64,000 bases of DNA from Cutibacterium granulosum. GTDB lineage: Bacteria > Actinomycetota > Actinomycetes > Propionibacteriales > Propionibacteriaceae. The notes under the pieces are model-generated. The model worked only from the letters and a program-made list of their open reading frames with translations, was not told the DNA's origin and did no database searches. Of the stretch, positions 47,153 through 56,212 are shown one piece after another. How positions within the stretch are numbered: position 1 is the stretch's first letter; every line of letters starts with the position of its first letter. Location of the stretch: positions 372,001-436,000 of the forward strand of contig NZ_LT906441.1 of the NCBI RefSeq assembly GCF_900186975.1, read 5' to 3'. The translations under genes were made by a program, and so were the position numbers.

Positions 47153-49924
47153 ATGAAACTGCATCGCATCAACATCGAGAACTACAAGGGCGTCACCGAG
47201 CAGACCCTGCACGTCCCCGACACCGGGTTGGTGGTGGTGTCCGGCCCCAACGAGGTGGGCAAGACCTCCCTCATCGAGGCCCTCAGCCTGGTCTTCAACA
47301 CCAGGAACAAACACACGGCCAAGAAGCAGGCGATCAAGGACGCCCAGCCAGTCGGCCAACACGTACCGGTGATCGTCGAGGCGGAATTCAGCATCGGTGA
47401 GCATCGAGTGGTTCACACCAAACAGTTCCTCGTGAGTCCCAAGGCGGTTCTGAGGTATGTCGGCGGTCCGCGTACCGGGGACTCGTTCACCGGCGACGAT
47501 GCCATTGGCGAGATGGAACGGCTCATCTCGGGGCTGGACGACACCTTGTGGACGGCGCTGCAGGTGCTGCAGACCGGTGGCAGGTCCGAGCTGACGCTGG
47601 ACTCCTCGGAATCACTGCGTGCCGCCCTGGACACCCGTAGCGGGGCCGCCGACACCCGGCGGGACGACCACGGGCTGTTCGACCTCATCAAGGAGGAGTC
47701 TCAAAATTATTGGACTGTCACCGGCAAGCCCATTCGTTCCCGCAACGACCAGCGTGGGGAGCGCGATGCCCTCAATGCACAGCTGGTTGACGTCAGGCAG
47801 ACTCTGGACCAGGCCGATCAGCTCGTCAACGAGCTCGGTGACCTGGACGAGGAGCTCGGCGACCTGCACCGACATCAGATCAAGGCACGTGGTGAGCTGG
47901 CGAAGGCCAATGAGCAGCAGGAAGGCCTGAGACAGCTCAAGGACATCGTCGAGCGAGCCGCCCAGGACGAGCTCAACGCCAAGTTGACTCTCACCGAAGC
48001 TACCTCAACCGCCCAACAGCGCACCGAACTGCTCAGCGAACTGGCCAGTCTGGATGAACGCATCGCTGGCTCGACAGCGAACGTGAAGCAGGCCGAGGAG
48101 CTGCACCACGCAGTGAACCAGGAGCTGGAACAGACGAAGTCCACGATGATCAAGGCCAGAAGCACACGCGACAAGGCCCGCGATGCGGTGAACAAGGCTG
48201 AAGACCTACGCACCCTGGTCTCACAGACGTCGAAGCTCGCTCAACTGCGCAGACGCCGCGAGCGCGCTGCAGCACTCAATGAGCAGATCGTCGAACTCAC
48301 TCGTGAGGTCAACGATCATCCCATCACCAAGAGGCAACTGGGACAGCTGCGCAAGGCTGAGCAGAAGCTACGGGATGCCCGTACCCAGGTGAGTCTGGCA
48401 AGCCCGGTGCTCACAGCTGAGGCGCTGGCCGAGGATGCGCCGGAGCTGTTGCTCGACGGCGAACCGGTGAAATCCGGGCGAAGCTACCAGATCGACCAGG
48501 CCGTCCACCTGCAGGTGGGGGCGTCGTGGAAGATGTCACTCACCCCACACGCCGAGCTGGAAAAGCTGCGCAAGGACGCCGAGAAGTACGCCACGCAGCT
48601 GACCGATCGGTTGGCCGACCTCCACGTGGAGTCCGTCTCGCAGGCTGAGGACCGCTGTGAAGCCCAGCAGATCGCTACCTCCCGGCTCAAGGAACGGACT
48701 GCCCAACGCGACGAGTTGTTGGACGGCGAGAGCATGGATGCCCTGGACGCCACCATCGAGCAGATGGGCGAGCAGGTCGCGTCGCTACGCGAGAGCACCG
48801 GCCTCACCGCAACACTCAGTGGGAGCTCACGTCCCACGCATGCGAACGACAGCGGGGACGACGCTGGCGCCACTGACGTGAACGCTCCTGCACCTGGTTC
48901 ACCGCTCGCCCCCGACGACGAGACATCGAACCCCGACATTCCCGATCCTGACGCCCGGGTGCAGGCAGCGAAGGCCGAGCTGACCACAGCGGAGGACCAG
49001 GTGGCTGAGCTGGAGGCTCAACTCAGCGCAATCCGGGAACGCCTGGATCAGGCTCGCGAGCGCATGGTCGCGGCAACGACGACGATGACTGGTGACCAGA
49101 CCAGACGCGCCGAACTCGCCGAGAAGCTCCATCTGGCTCGTGAGCAGGCAGGTGACGACGACGTCCGGGCCGAGGAGGAAAAAGCACGGGCAGCCCACAC
49201 GCAAGCTGCCGAGGCACTGGATCGGGCCAGGAAGGACCTCGAGGATCGCCATCCCGACCAGATCGCCCAGGACGTGACCGACGCGCAGAATCGGCTCACC
49301 AATGTGAGTGCACGACTGACGCAGAAGCAGTCCCGCCAGTCGTCGCTGCGAGGTCAGCTCACGGGGATGGGGCGTGAGCAGTTGCAGGACGAGGCAGATC
49401 GCACCCGCATCAGGATTCACCACCTCGACAGGCAGATCAGAAGCGTGGACCAGCGGGCCGAGGCCGCCAAGCTCCTGGCCGAGACGATGCTCAACGCTCG
49501 TCGTGAGCAGGACAGGGTCTATCACGAGCCACTGACCCGTGCGATCAACCAGATCGGTACCGCGATCTACCATGACGGTTTCTCAGTACGCATCGACGAG
49601 GAGCTGCGGATCAGCGGGCGGCTCCTGGACGGTCAGGGACTGGGCACCGGTCAACTCTCATCGGGGGCTCGGGAACAGCTGGGGCTCATCGTGCGACTGG
49701 CAGTGGCCAATCTCGTCGACCCCGGTGACGGGGTGCCGCTCATCCTGGACGACGCGTTGGTGTATTCCGACCAGCGCCGTGCTCGTCGGATCATCCAGCA
49801 GATGGCGGCTGGGGCCACGAACTGCCAGATCATCGTCCTCACCTGTGACCCGGAACGCTACGACACGCTCGATACCAGCGATGGCATCACGACGGTGAGC
49901 CTGGAACCGAGCCGGAGCGTGTGA
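47153..49924 (+). CDS. SbcC/YhaN-like AAA ATPase, DNA-repair partner of the SbcD-like protein
   Basis: 923 residues from ATG 47153, eight bases after CCAGGAGA. N-terminal Walker A GPNEVGKTSLIEAL near residue 24 and C-terminal signature LSSGAREQLGLIVRLAVANLV plus Walker B LILDDALVYSD make it an SMC/Rad50-like ATPase. The long central part is coiled coil. No CxxC zinc hook is present; the middle has only one Cys. Residues about 550-602 form a Pro/Asp/Ser-rich low-complexity insert, roughly where a hook would be. The C-terminal motif is closer to YhaN than to classical SbcC. Confidence 0.85.
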   Translation: MKLHRINIENYKGVTEQTLHVPDTGLVVVSGPNEVGKTSLIEALSLVFNTRNKHTAKKQAIKDAQPVGQHVPVIVEAEFSIGEHRVVHTKQFLVSPKAVLRYVGGPRTGDSFTGDDAIGEMERLISGLDDTLWTALQVLQTGGRSELTLDSSESLRAALDTRSGAADTRRDDHGLFDLIKEESQNYWTVTGKPIRSRNDQRGERDALNAQLVDVRQTLDQADQLVNELGDLDEELGDLHRHQIKARGELAKANEQQEGLRQLKDIVERAAQDELNAKLTLTEATSTAQQRTELLSELASLDERIAGSTANVKQAEELHHAVNQELEQTKSTMIKARSTRDKARDAVNKAEDLRTLVSQTSKLAQLRRRRERAAALNEQIVELTREVNDHPITKRQLGQLRKAEQKLRDARTQVSLASPVLTAEALAEDAPELLLDGEPVKSGRSYQIDQAVHLQVGASWKMSLTPHAELEKLRKDAEKYATQLTDRLADLHVESVSQAEDRCEAQQIATSRLKERTAQRDELLDGESMDALDATIEQMGEQVASLRESTGLTATLSGSSRPTHANDSGDDAGATDVNAPAPGSPLAPDDETSNPDIPDPDARVQAAKAELTTAEDQVAELEAQLSAIRERLDQARERMVAATTTMTGDQTRRAELAEKLHLAREQAGDDDVRAEEEKARAAHTQAAEALDRARKDLEDRHPDQIAQDVTDAQNRLTNVSARLTQKQSRQSSLRGQLTGMGREQLQDEADRTRIRIHHLDRQIRSVDQRAEAAKLLAETMLNARREQDRVYHEPLTRAINQIGTAIYHDGFSVRIDEELRISGRLLDGQGLGTGQLSSGAREQLGLIVRLAVANLVDPGDGVPLILDDALVYSDQRRARRIIQQMAAGATNCQIIVLTCDPERYDTLDTSDGITTVSLEPSRSV

Positions 49925-50281
49925 GAGTGCTGGGAAGGTGCAAGCAGGTGGATTCACCACCCGAGCTACCACTGGCGGTGGTGAAGCTGGGCCAGTGGTA
50001 GTGAATCTGGGCCAGTGGTGGTGGGTTCCGGGAGTCAGTGTGAGCAGGCTGAGCAGTGCTAGCGGCCCCGAACAGTGCGAGCAGCCCGAGGCCCATCGCT
50101 GCACCGGATACGGACGACGCAGACACAGTGCTTCCGAATCGCTGTCTGGCAGGGTCTGGTGGCGAGTCAGGAGACGACATCCATGCACAGCCCCAGTCTG
50201 CAATGGCCGGACAGGAGAGGCACGCTGCCGGGAGGATGTACGGCGGTTCCGTCCCCGTCCCGGTCGTGGCGACGCCCCGTT
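49925..50281. other. Intergenic with a 20-bp tandem repeat
   Basis: GTGAAGCTGGGCCAGTGGTA (49981) is followed directly by GTGAATCTGGGCCAGTGGTG (50001). No gene is seen. Confidence 0.7.
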
Positions 50282-51616
50282 TCACGCCCCCAGTCGCATC
50301 CAGGCGTCTCCCCGAGCACGCCACCACAGCAACAACCCGCGCACTGCCATGAATCCGGCCCAGGCCACCCACAGCCACACCACAGCCATGGACCCGCTGG
50401 GCTGTGCCAGGTAGACGCCGATGATCATTGGCAGGTACGCCAGCAGCATGACCACCTGTGCTCCAGACAGCCACTTGCCGTCGCCAGCACCGATGAGCAC
50501 CCCGTCCAGCACGAAGACGGGGCCGCTGAGCGGCTGCAGGACGGCGACGACGAGCAGCCCGGCAGCGATGGCGAGGCGCACGTCACCCTGCGTACTGAAT
50601 GCCAAGGGCAACAGACGATGGATGGCGACCAGCACCACACCTATGCCCACACCGACCCACGCCCCCCAGCGTGCCATGATGGCAGTGAGTTTGCGGGCCC
50701 GCTGCCCGTCCTCAGCGCCCAACGCCTCGCCAGTGAGGGCCTGCCCGGCGATCCCGAGGGCATCCAAGGCCATGGACAGGAAGTTCCACACCGTGAGGCT
50801 CACCTGGTAGGAGGCCATCTCGACATCCCCGAGTCGAGCCGCGACCCACGTCGTCGCCATCATGGCGCCGCGCAGCGCAAGGGTTCGGATGAGAAGCGGA
50901 ACCCCGTCGCGCATGGATCCGGCCACCCCCGCCGGGTGAAATCCCAGGCTGAGCCCGACCCCACGAGTACGAACGATGAACACCCACACCAGTCCGCCAG
51001 CCAGCCCCACCTGGCAGACCAACGTCGCTGCAGCAGATCCGCGAATCCCCCAGCCCAGCCCGAGCACCAGGACGAGGTCGAGCACCAGGTTCGCCGAGAA
51101 GGCGATGACGGTGGCCACCAGCGGGGTGCGAGTGTCCTGGAATCCGCGCAACACCCCGGTGACGGCCATGGTGGCGAGCATGGCAGGCACTCCCCATCCG
51201 GCGATCTGCAGGTACTGGGCAGCGAACTGGGCGGTCTGACCCTGGGCGCCGAAGAGCCGGGCTGTCGGCACGTCGAGGATGACGATGAGCAGGGCCACGA
51301 CGATTCCGATGAGCAGCGAGAGCCACAGTCCGTCCACCCCTGCAGTGGCGGCTCCAGCCCGGTCCCCGGCCCCCATCCGGCGCGCCGAGGTCGCCGTCGT
51401 CGCATAGGCCAGGAAGACGAACAGCCCGGTGGCCGTGAGCAGCGCCGTGCTGGCGACGCCGAGACCGGCCAGCTGCGAGGTGCCCACGTGTCCGACGACG
51501 GCCGAGTCGGCCATGAGGAACAGCGGCTCGGCCACCAGGGACAGGAAGGCCGGGATCGCGAGATTGAGAATCAACCTGTTGAGGGATTTTCGGTCGTCGA
51601 TCGCTGTGTTCTGCAC
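50282..51616 (-). CDS. MATE-family multidrug/toxin exporter
   Basis: 444 residues from GTG 51616, seven bases after a TAAGCT -10 box; in-frame sequence upstream of this is not conserved-looking. Twelve membrane helices with the MATE N-half motif LNLAIPAFLSLVAEPLFLMADSAVVGHVGTSQLAGLGVAST and FGAQGQTAQFAAQYLQIAGWGVPAMLATMAVTGVLRGFQDTRTPL. DinF-like members export cationic compounds by proton or sodium antiport; the substrate here is unknown. Confidence 0.9.
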   Translation of the reverse strand: MQNTAIDDRKSLNRLILNLAIPAFLSLVAEPLFLMADSAVVGHVGTSQLAGLGVASTALLTATGLFVFLAYATTATSARRMGAGDRAGAATAGVDGLWLSLLIGIVVALLIVILDVPTARLFGAQGQTAQFAAQYLQIAGWGVPAMLATMAVTGVLRGFQDTRTPLVATVIAFSANLVLDLVLVLGLGWGIRGSAAATLVCQVGLAGGLVWVFIVRTRGVGLSLGFHPAGVAGSMRDGVPLLIRTLALRGAMMATTWVAARLGDVEMASYQVSLTVWNFLSMALDALGIAGQALTGEALGAEDGQRARKLTAIMARWGAWVGVGIGVVLVAIHRLLPLAFSTQGDVRLAIAAGLLVVAVLQPLSGPVFVLDGVLIGAGDGKWLSGAQVVMLLAYLPMIIGVYLAQPSGSMAVVWLWVAWAGFMAVRGLLLWWRARGDAWMRLGA

Positions 51617-51623
51617 GACGGCG

Positions 51624-51629
51624 AGCTTA
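51624..51629 (-). promoter_or_regulatory. -10 box TAAGCT of a leaderless start
   Basis: Minus strand, seven bases before the MATE GTG. Confidence 0.6.
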
Positions 51630-51731
51630 CGTCCCCGTGACGCACGAGGCATGTGCACGCTACTCGTCAAGCATGTAGAGGTGAGGATCATGGGACATGT
51701 CTCACATGTACCGCCCCGCACGCCGACCCGC

Positions 51732-51737
51732 TACCCT
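51732..51737 (+). promoter_or_regulatory. -10 box TACCCT of a leaderless start
   Basis: Six bases before ATG 51744. Confidence 0.6.
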
Positions 51738-51743
51738 GAACCC

Positions 51744-52778
51744 ATGTCTGATGAACTGCTCGTAGCCGTCATGGGTACCGGGATCGTCGCAGCTGACGAC
51801 CCCGTTCTCACCGCCGACGACCTTGGTCTCACCCGCGGCGACGGAGTCTTCGACGCCACCCGCGTCGTCACCGCCGAGGACGGCACCTCCCACATCGACA
51901 ACCTGTCGGCCCACCTGAGTCGATTCGCCCGCTCCATCGCCGGAGTCAATGGCGCAGCACCCGATCTCGAGGCGTGGACTGCGCTCATCGACGAGCTCGT
52001 CACCGCCTGGCGACGACCGGGCGAGGCCGTGCTCAAGGTGATGTACACCAACGGCCCCGAGACGCGCCGGGTACACAGCGCAACCGGTGAGCAGACGAGC
52101 AACTTCACCGGCCGCACAGATGCAGCCCAGAATCAGAGGGATGCCGGAACAGCCCGCGATGACGCCCAGAACCCACCGGGGGAAACTGGGGACCACCCGA
52201 ACGGGGCAGTTGCACAGACGGGGCCGGTCACCCAGCTCGCCACCATCGCCCCGCTGCCTGACCATGCCATCGCCGAGCGTGCCGGGATCTCGGTGATCAC
52301 TGCTTGCCGAGGATTCACCAGCGATGCCTTCGCCGGCGCTCCGTGGCTGCTGGGCGGCGTCAAGACCCTCTCCTACGCCGTCAACGTCGCTACATATCGG
52401 CACGCCGCAGCCCACGGCGCTGACGACGTCATCTTCACTTCCAGTGACGGTTTCCTGCTCGAGGGCCCCACTTCTGGGCTACTGGTCGAGAAGGACGGCC
52501 GGCTGTGGACCACCCCGACCGGAGCCACCGGCATCCTGCGCTCGATCACCGTGGAACAGGTGCTGGAAGCCGCCGATGCCCGAGACATTCCCACCTCGTC
52601 ACGCCTCATGCGCCCCGAGGAGCTCCTGGAAGCCCAAGGAGTCTGGCTGGCATCCTCGGGACGCGGGGCCGTCCCGGTACTGCGAGTGGACGGCCACGAG
52701 CTCGCCACCGATGAGCAGCTGACCGAGCAGATGCGCTACTGGTGCGGATTCGCCGAGGCACCAGCGAAGTCGGGCTGA
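51744..52778 (+). CDS. Class IV aminotransferase, aminodeoxychorismate lyase-like
   Basis: 344 residues. Fold-type IV PLP protein: LTRGDGVFDATRVV near residue 29, the PLP lysine Lys207 in GGVKTLSYAVNVATYRHAA, and IFTSSDGFLLEGPTSGLLVEKDG. Members cleave aminodeoxychorismate to p-aminobenzoate (folate synthesis) or transaminate branched/D-amino acids; the lyase is favoured by annotation habit in this family rather than by a decisive residue. Residues about 111-160 are a Gln/Asp/Gly/Thr-rich in-frame low-complexity insertion, making the protein about 50 residues longer than usual. Confidence 0.8.
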   Translation: MSDELLVAVMGTGIVAADDPVLTADDLGLTRGDGVFDATRVVTAEDGTSHIDNLSAHLSRFARSIAGVNGAAPDLEAWTALIDELVTAWRRPGEAVLKVMYTNGPETRRVHSATGEQTSNFTGRTDAAQNQRDAGTARDDAQNPPGETGDHPNGAVAQTGPVTQLATIAPLPDHAIAERAGISVITACRGFTSDAFAGAPWLLGGVKTLSYAVNVATYRHAAAHGADDVIFTSSDGFLLEGPTSGLLVEKDGRLWTTPTGATGILRSITVEQVLEAADARDIPTSSRLMRPEELLEAQGVWLASSGRGAVPVLRVDGHELATDEQLTEQMRYWCGFAEAPAKSG

Positions 52779-53015
52779 ACAAAACAAGTCACCTTCGAGG
52801 GAGGATCCCCACATCCCCGGCAAGGGCCCCATCTCCGACAGGGGGAGGACATTTTCCGAGACGCCGCACCAGAGGCCCCGCCTCGGAATACGGATGCATC
52901 TTTCGGATGTGATACTCCCCACATCAACCCCCAGGAGAGTGGATCTCCTGACGCACTCGCCCAGCACTTCGTTTCACACGAACGCATTCCACGATCCAGA
53001 CAAAGAAGACACTCC

Positions 53016-53984
53016 ATGACCCACACACCTCGACTCATCCACACCGGTCAAGCTCTGGTGGACGTGCTCGTCGACGTACCGCACCTTCCCCGACGGGGTG
53101 GAAACGTCATGGCCACCTCATACACCCGCCATGCCGGCGGGGCTGTGAACATCCTTGTCGCAGCCGCGCGATCCGGTGGCCAGGCCGTGCATGCCGGAGC
53201 GATCGGCACCGGACCCAATGGAGATCTCATCTCGACCACCCTGGCCGAGGAAGGGGTCGCCATGAGCGCAGCTCGAGTACCCGACGCCGACACCGGGGTG
53301 TGTCTGGTGCTGCTGGACCCTTCTGCCGAACGCACCTTCATCACCACCACTGGAGCTGAACGGGCCGTCAGCATCGATTCGTTCGGTACCAGCAGTCCCC
53401 GACCCGGCGACATGGTGTGCGTCACCGGCTACTCTCTGGCACTACCCGCCACGCGAGATCCCCTGCTGGCCTGGCTGGACACCCTGCCCGCCGGGGTGGG
53501 CGTCGTCCTGGATCCCGGGGCTGTCTTCGCCGAGCTGGACGAGTCGGTACGCACCCACATGATTGACCACACGACGGTGTGGACCGGCAACGCCGAGGAA
53601 TCTGCTGCTCTGGGCGGGGTGGGCGACATGGTCGGCTCCCTGCACGCCTGCGCAGAAAGGTTGCGCCCCGGTACCGTCGTCATCACCCGCGACGGCCCGG
53701 CGGGATGTGCAGTGTTGGCTGATGGATCGGCCCGCGAGATCCCCGGCTTTCCCCAGCAGGCGGTGGACACCAATGGTGCAGGCGACGTCCATACCGGCGC
53801 CATGATCGCAGCCAGATTGGCTGGCCTCAACTGGCACGAAGCTGCTCGATGGGGCAATGCAGCCGCAGCGATCAAAGTCACTCGGCGCGGGCCAATCGCA
53901 GCTCCGAACACCGCGGAAATACAGCGTTTGCTGGACTCCTGGAGCCAGAGGTGCACAGAGCAGGATACCGTCGTCCGCTCATGA
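53016..53984 (+). CDS. PfkB-family carbohydrate kinase (ribokinase-like)
   Basis: 322 residues. The fold shows GQALVDVLVDVPHLPRRGGNV near the start, a GGAVNILVAAARSG substrate-binding region and the anion-hole/catalytic motif VDTNGAGDVHTGAM with the base Asp. The sugar is not determinable. GAAG lies eight bases before the ATG. It is not directly coupled to the second PfkB gene at 54853; about 870 bases of repeat-bearing DNA lie between. Confidence 0.85.
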   Translation: MTHTPRLIHTGQALVDVLVDVPHLPRRGGNVMATSYTRHAGGAVNILVAAARSGGQAVHAGAIGTGPNGDLISTTLAEEGVAMSAARVPDADTGVCLVLLDPSAERTFITTTGAERAVSIDSFGTSSPRPGDMVCVTGYSLALPATRDPLLAWLDTLPAGVGVVLDPGAVFAELDESVRTHMIDHTTVWTGNAEESAALGGVGDMVGSLHACAERLRPGTVVITRDGPAGCAVLADGSAREIPGFPQQAVDTNGAGDVHTGAMIAARLAGLNWHEAARWGNAAAAIKVTRRGPIAAPNTAEIQRLLDSWSQRCTEQDTVVRS

Positions 53985-54150
53985 GAGAACCTCGGAAAAT
54001 CGAGCGGCAGCCGGCTCACCACATGGCAGTCACAGCCATCCCGTTTCACAGCCGCTCCTGCGTCGTATTGGCAGTCGTCCCTGCGTCGTAGCGGCTCGTG
54101 AACCCAGCTCATGGAAGCCGCTGCGAAAAGTACCCGGCTCATGAAGACCG

Positions 54151-54226
54151 TTACGAAAAATGTCACCACACAGCACAACGGATCGTCACATCGCCTGGAC
54201 CCAACGTGGCGTGACAAAAATTGTCA
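54151..54226. repeat. Paired dyad repeat (54151 / 54212)
   Basis: TTACGAAAAATGTCA at 54151 and TGACAAAAATTGTCA at 54212; starts 61 bp apart. The second is the closest match to the perfect dyad. Confidence 0.85.
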
Positions 54227-54319
54227 CCGACTCTCGGCTCGGATCACGACAGCGTCTGCATCTCAGCTCGGATCACGACGGACCTGCGCCTCACGAGAAT
54301 GTCCGCACTGTGGCGGGAG

Positions 54320-54395
54320 TGACGAAAATTGTCACCTTCGGGCACAGAAAGTCATCACACTGCCGTCGCCTCTTGCAAGATGACAGAAATGTCAG
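54320..54395. repeat. Paired dyad repeat (54320 / 54381)
   Basis: TGACGAAAATTGTCA at 54320 and TGACAGAAATGTCAG at 54381; starts 61 bp apart. Confidence 0.85.
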
Positions 54396-54852
54396 CTCCG
54401 TACTGCCACGCCCTGCAACCCACACGAGACACTCCACCCACGTGGCGGGCGACGTGCTGCGCACCCCACCCTGCCCCCGCACGCGGCGCTCCCCGTCACG
54501 GTGTCCGACGTCCACACTTTTCACATGCCTGCTGCTCCCAACATCACCATTGGTCCAGTCCCGAGGCAGCTTGTCATCCCCGGAAGCCTCACCACTGACG
54601 AATCCTCTCAAGATAAAAATCCCGGTAGCGCCGCCCAGCAGGAAGTGGAGTGCCCTCCCCGCCTCCCAGATGCCAAAAATCGCAATCACACAAACGTCGC
54701 CCCCACCGCGAGCGCTCAGGAGCCTCCAAGAGCCAGTGAGCTGACGATTGTCCACACCACAGCAGGTACGGTAGGTTTCCCAGCACTGGCACAATGTGCG
54801 GTGTTGCCGATCGGCTGGAGCTGGTGCATCACTGAAGCTCAAGGAGGAGCAC

Positions 54853-55785
54853 ATGACGGAAACGGCTTTCATCGTGGGGGAATCCCTGGTGGACGTTGTC
54901 GCTCCTCCCCCGCCTGGCCCAGCCACTGAACATCCAGGTGGTTCACCACTCAACGTCGCGGTGGGGCTGGCCCGGCTCGGTCGTCGAACACAACTGGCCA
55001 CCCGATTCGCCGACGACAATCATGGCCAGATCGTGCGCGATCACGTCGAGAGCAACGGCATTCAGCTGTGCCCGAGTTCCGATGAAGCGCTCACCACGGC
55101 GACCGCCACCGCCCGACTGGCGTCTGATGGGCAGGCCAGCTATCACTTCGACCTCACCTGGGATCTACCGCGTCTGGACATCCCAGACGAAGCCATCGTT
55201 GTGCACACCGGGTCGATCGCCTCGTGGACGGCACCTGGCCGTGACCACGTTCGTGACGTCATGGGCCGCGCCAAAGAACAAGCCACCGTCACCTACGACC
55301 CCAATGTGCGCCCCGACCTGCTGGACGATCCTGAATCCGCCCGCCCCCTCATCGAGAGCTGCGTGAGCAGAGCCGATGTCGTCAAGGCCTCCGACGAGGA
55401 TCTGCACTGGCTGCACCCTGGCGATGACCTGCGTACCATTGCCCGCCACTGGCTGGATCTTGGACCGAGCCTGATGGTCATCACCTGTGGCGGATCGGGA
55501 ATTCTCGCTCTCACCGATCGCGGGCTGAGCCTGAGCATCCCGTCCCACCCGGCCAAGGTCGTCGACACCGTCGGGGCCGGGGACTCATTCATGTCCGGCC
55601 TTCTCGACGGCCTGTGGAGTGCAGAACTGCTGGGGGTCGAGCATCGCGATGACTTGGCTGCCATCGACGAGGCCACGCTGAGACGCATCCTCACCCGCTG
55701 TGCACACATCGGAGCGATCACCGTGAGCAGGGCTGGGGCGAATCCACCCACCCTTGCCGATCTGGGCGAAGATGCTCGGAACTGA
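54853..55785 (+). CDS. PfkB-family carbohydrate kinase (fructokinase-like)
   Basis: 310 residues with a strong AAGGAGG before ATG 54853. FIVGESLVDVVAPP at the start, HPGGSPLNVAVGLARLGRRTQLATRFADDNHG and the catalytic motif VDTVGAGDSFMSGLLDG match the fructokinase branch. It would phosphorylate fructose or a related sugar for glycolysis; no sugar transporter or hydrolase neighbour confirms this. Confidence 0.87.
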   Translation: MTETAFIVGESLVDVVAPPPPGPATEHPGGSPLNVAVGLARLGRRTQLATRFADDNHGQIVRDHVESNGIQLCPSSDEALTTATATARLASDGQASYHFDLTWDLPRLDIPDEAIVVHTGSIASWTAPGRDHVRDVMGRAKEQATVTYDPNVRPDLLDDPESARPLIESCVSRADVVKASDEDLHWLHPGDDLRTIARHWLDLGPSLMVITCGGSGILALTDRGLSLSIPSHPAKVVDTVGAGDSFMSGLLDGLWSAELLGVEHRDDLAAIDEATLRRILTRCAHIGAITVSRAGANPPTLADLGEDARN

Positions 55786-56212
55786 GAGAGTGCGCGCAGC
55801 GGTGTCCGGGTGAATTCTCGCGAGTGCCCTGGCCTGCTCAGGGGTCGTGGGGACGCCACTTCCCGTCACAATAGCTGCGCAGGGAACCATTCCCGTCATG
55901 CGGGGGATTGCGAGGGACTGCCTTTCGCTCCCGGACCAGTATCGGAAAGACACGTTGCCGCACGAGGGTCGGTCGATCCGTACCCGACTCCAACTTCATG
56001 GATCGGCCAGTGCCCAAGTCACTGAATCCTCTGAGCCATCTAGAGGGGTTGGAAGGTCACTGGGGATCATGGTGTCTCGGAAAGCTCACAGCTGATCCGT
56101 CACGAGAGCTGAGCAGACGTCACCTTCCGTACAACCGCGCTATCAGCTTGACCACTCGTCTCAGCCAAGTCGTCCCCCTGCATGGTTGGCCGCGGTCTGC
56201 GAGACTGGCAGA
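55786..56212. other. Intergenic, nothing recognised
   Basis: About 430 bases with no dyad repeat and no convincing reading frame. Confidence 0.5.

Larger units (their letters stand above)
53985..54852. other. Intergenic, repeat-rich
   Basis: About 870 bases. Two dyad pairs (54151-54226 and 54320-54395), and a 30-bp-period direct repeat of GCTCGGATCACGAC near 54236-54279. No gene is convincing. Confidence 0.65.

Noticed and set aside
54501-54929. Possible small gene before the fructokinase-like gene
   Set aside because: It runs into the fructokinase-like start in another frame and has low-complexity composition.
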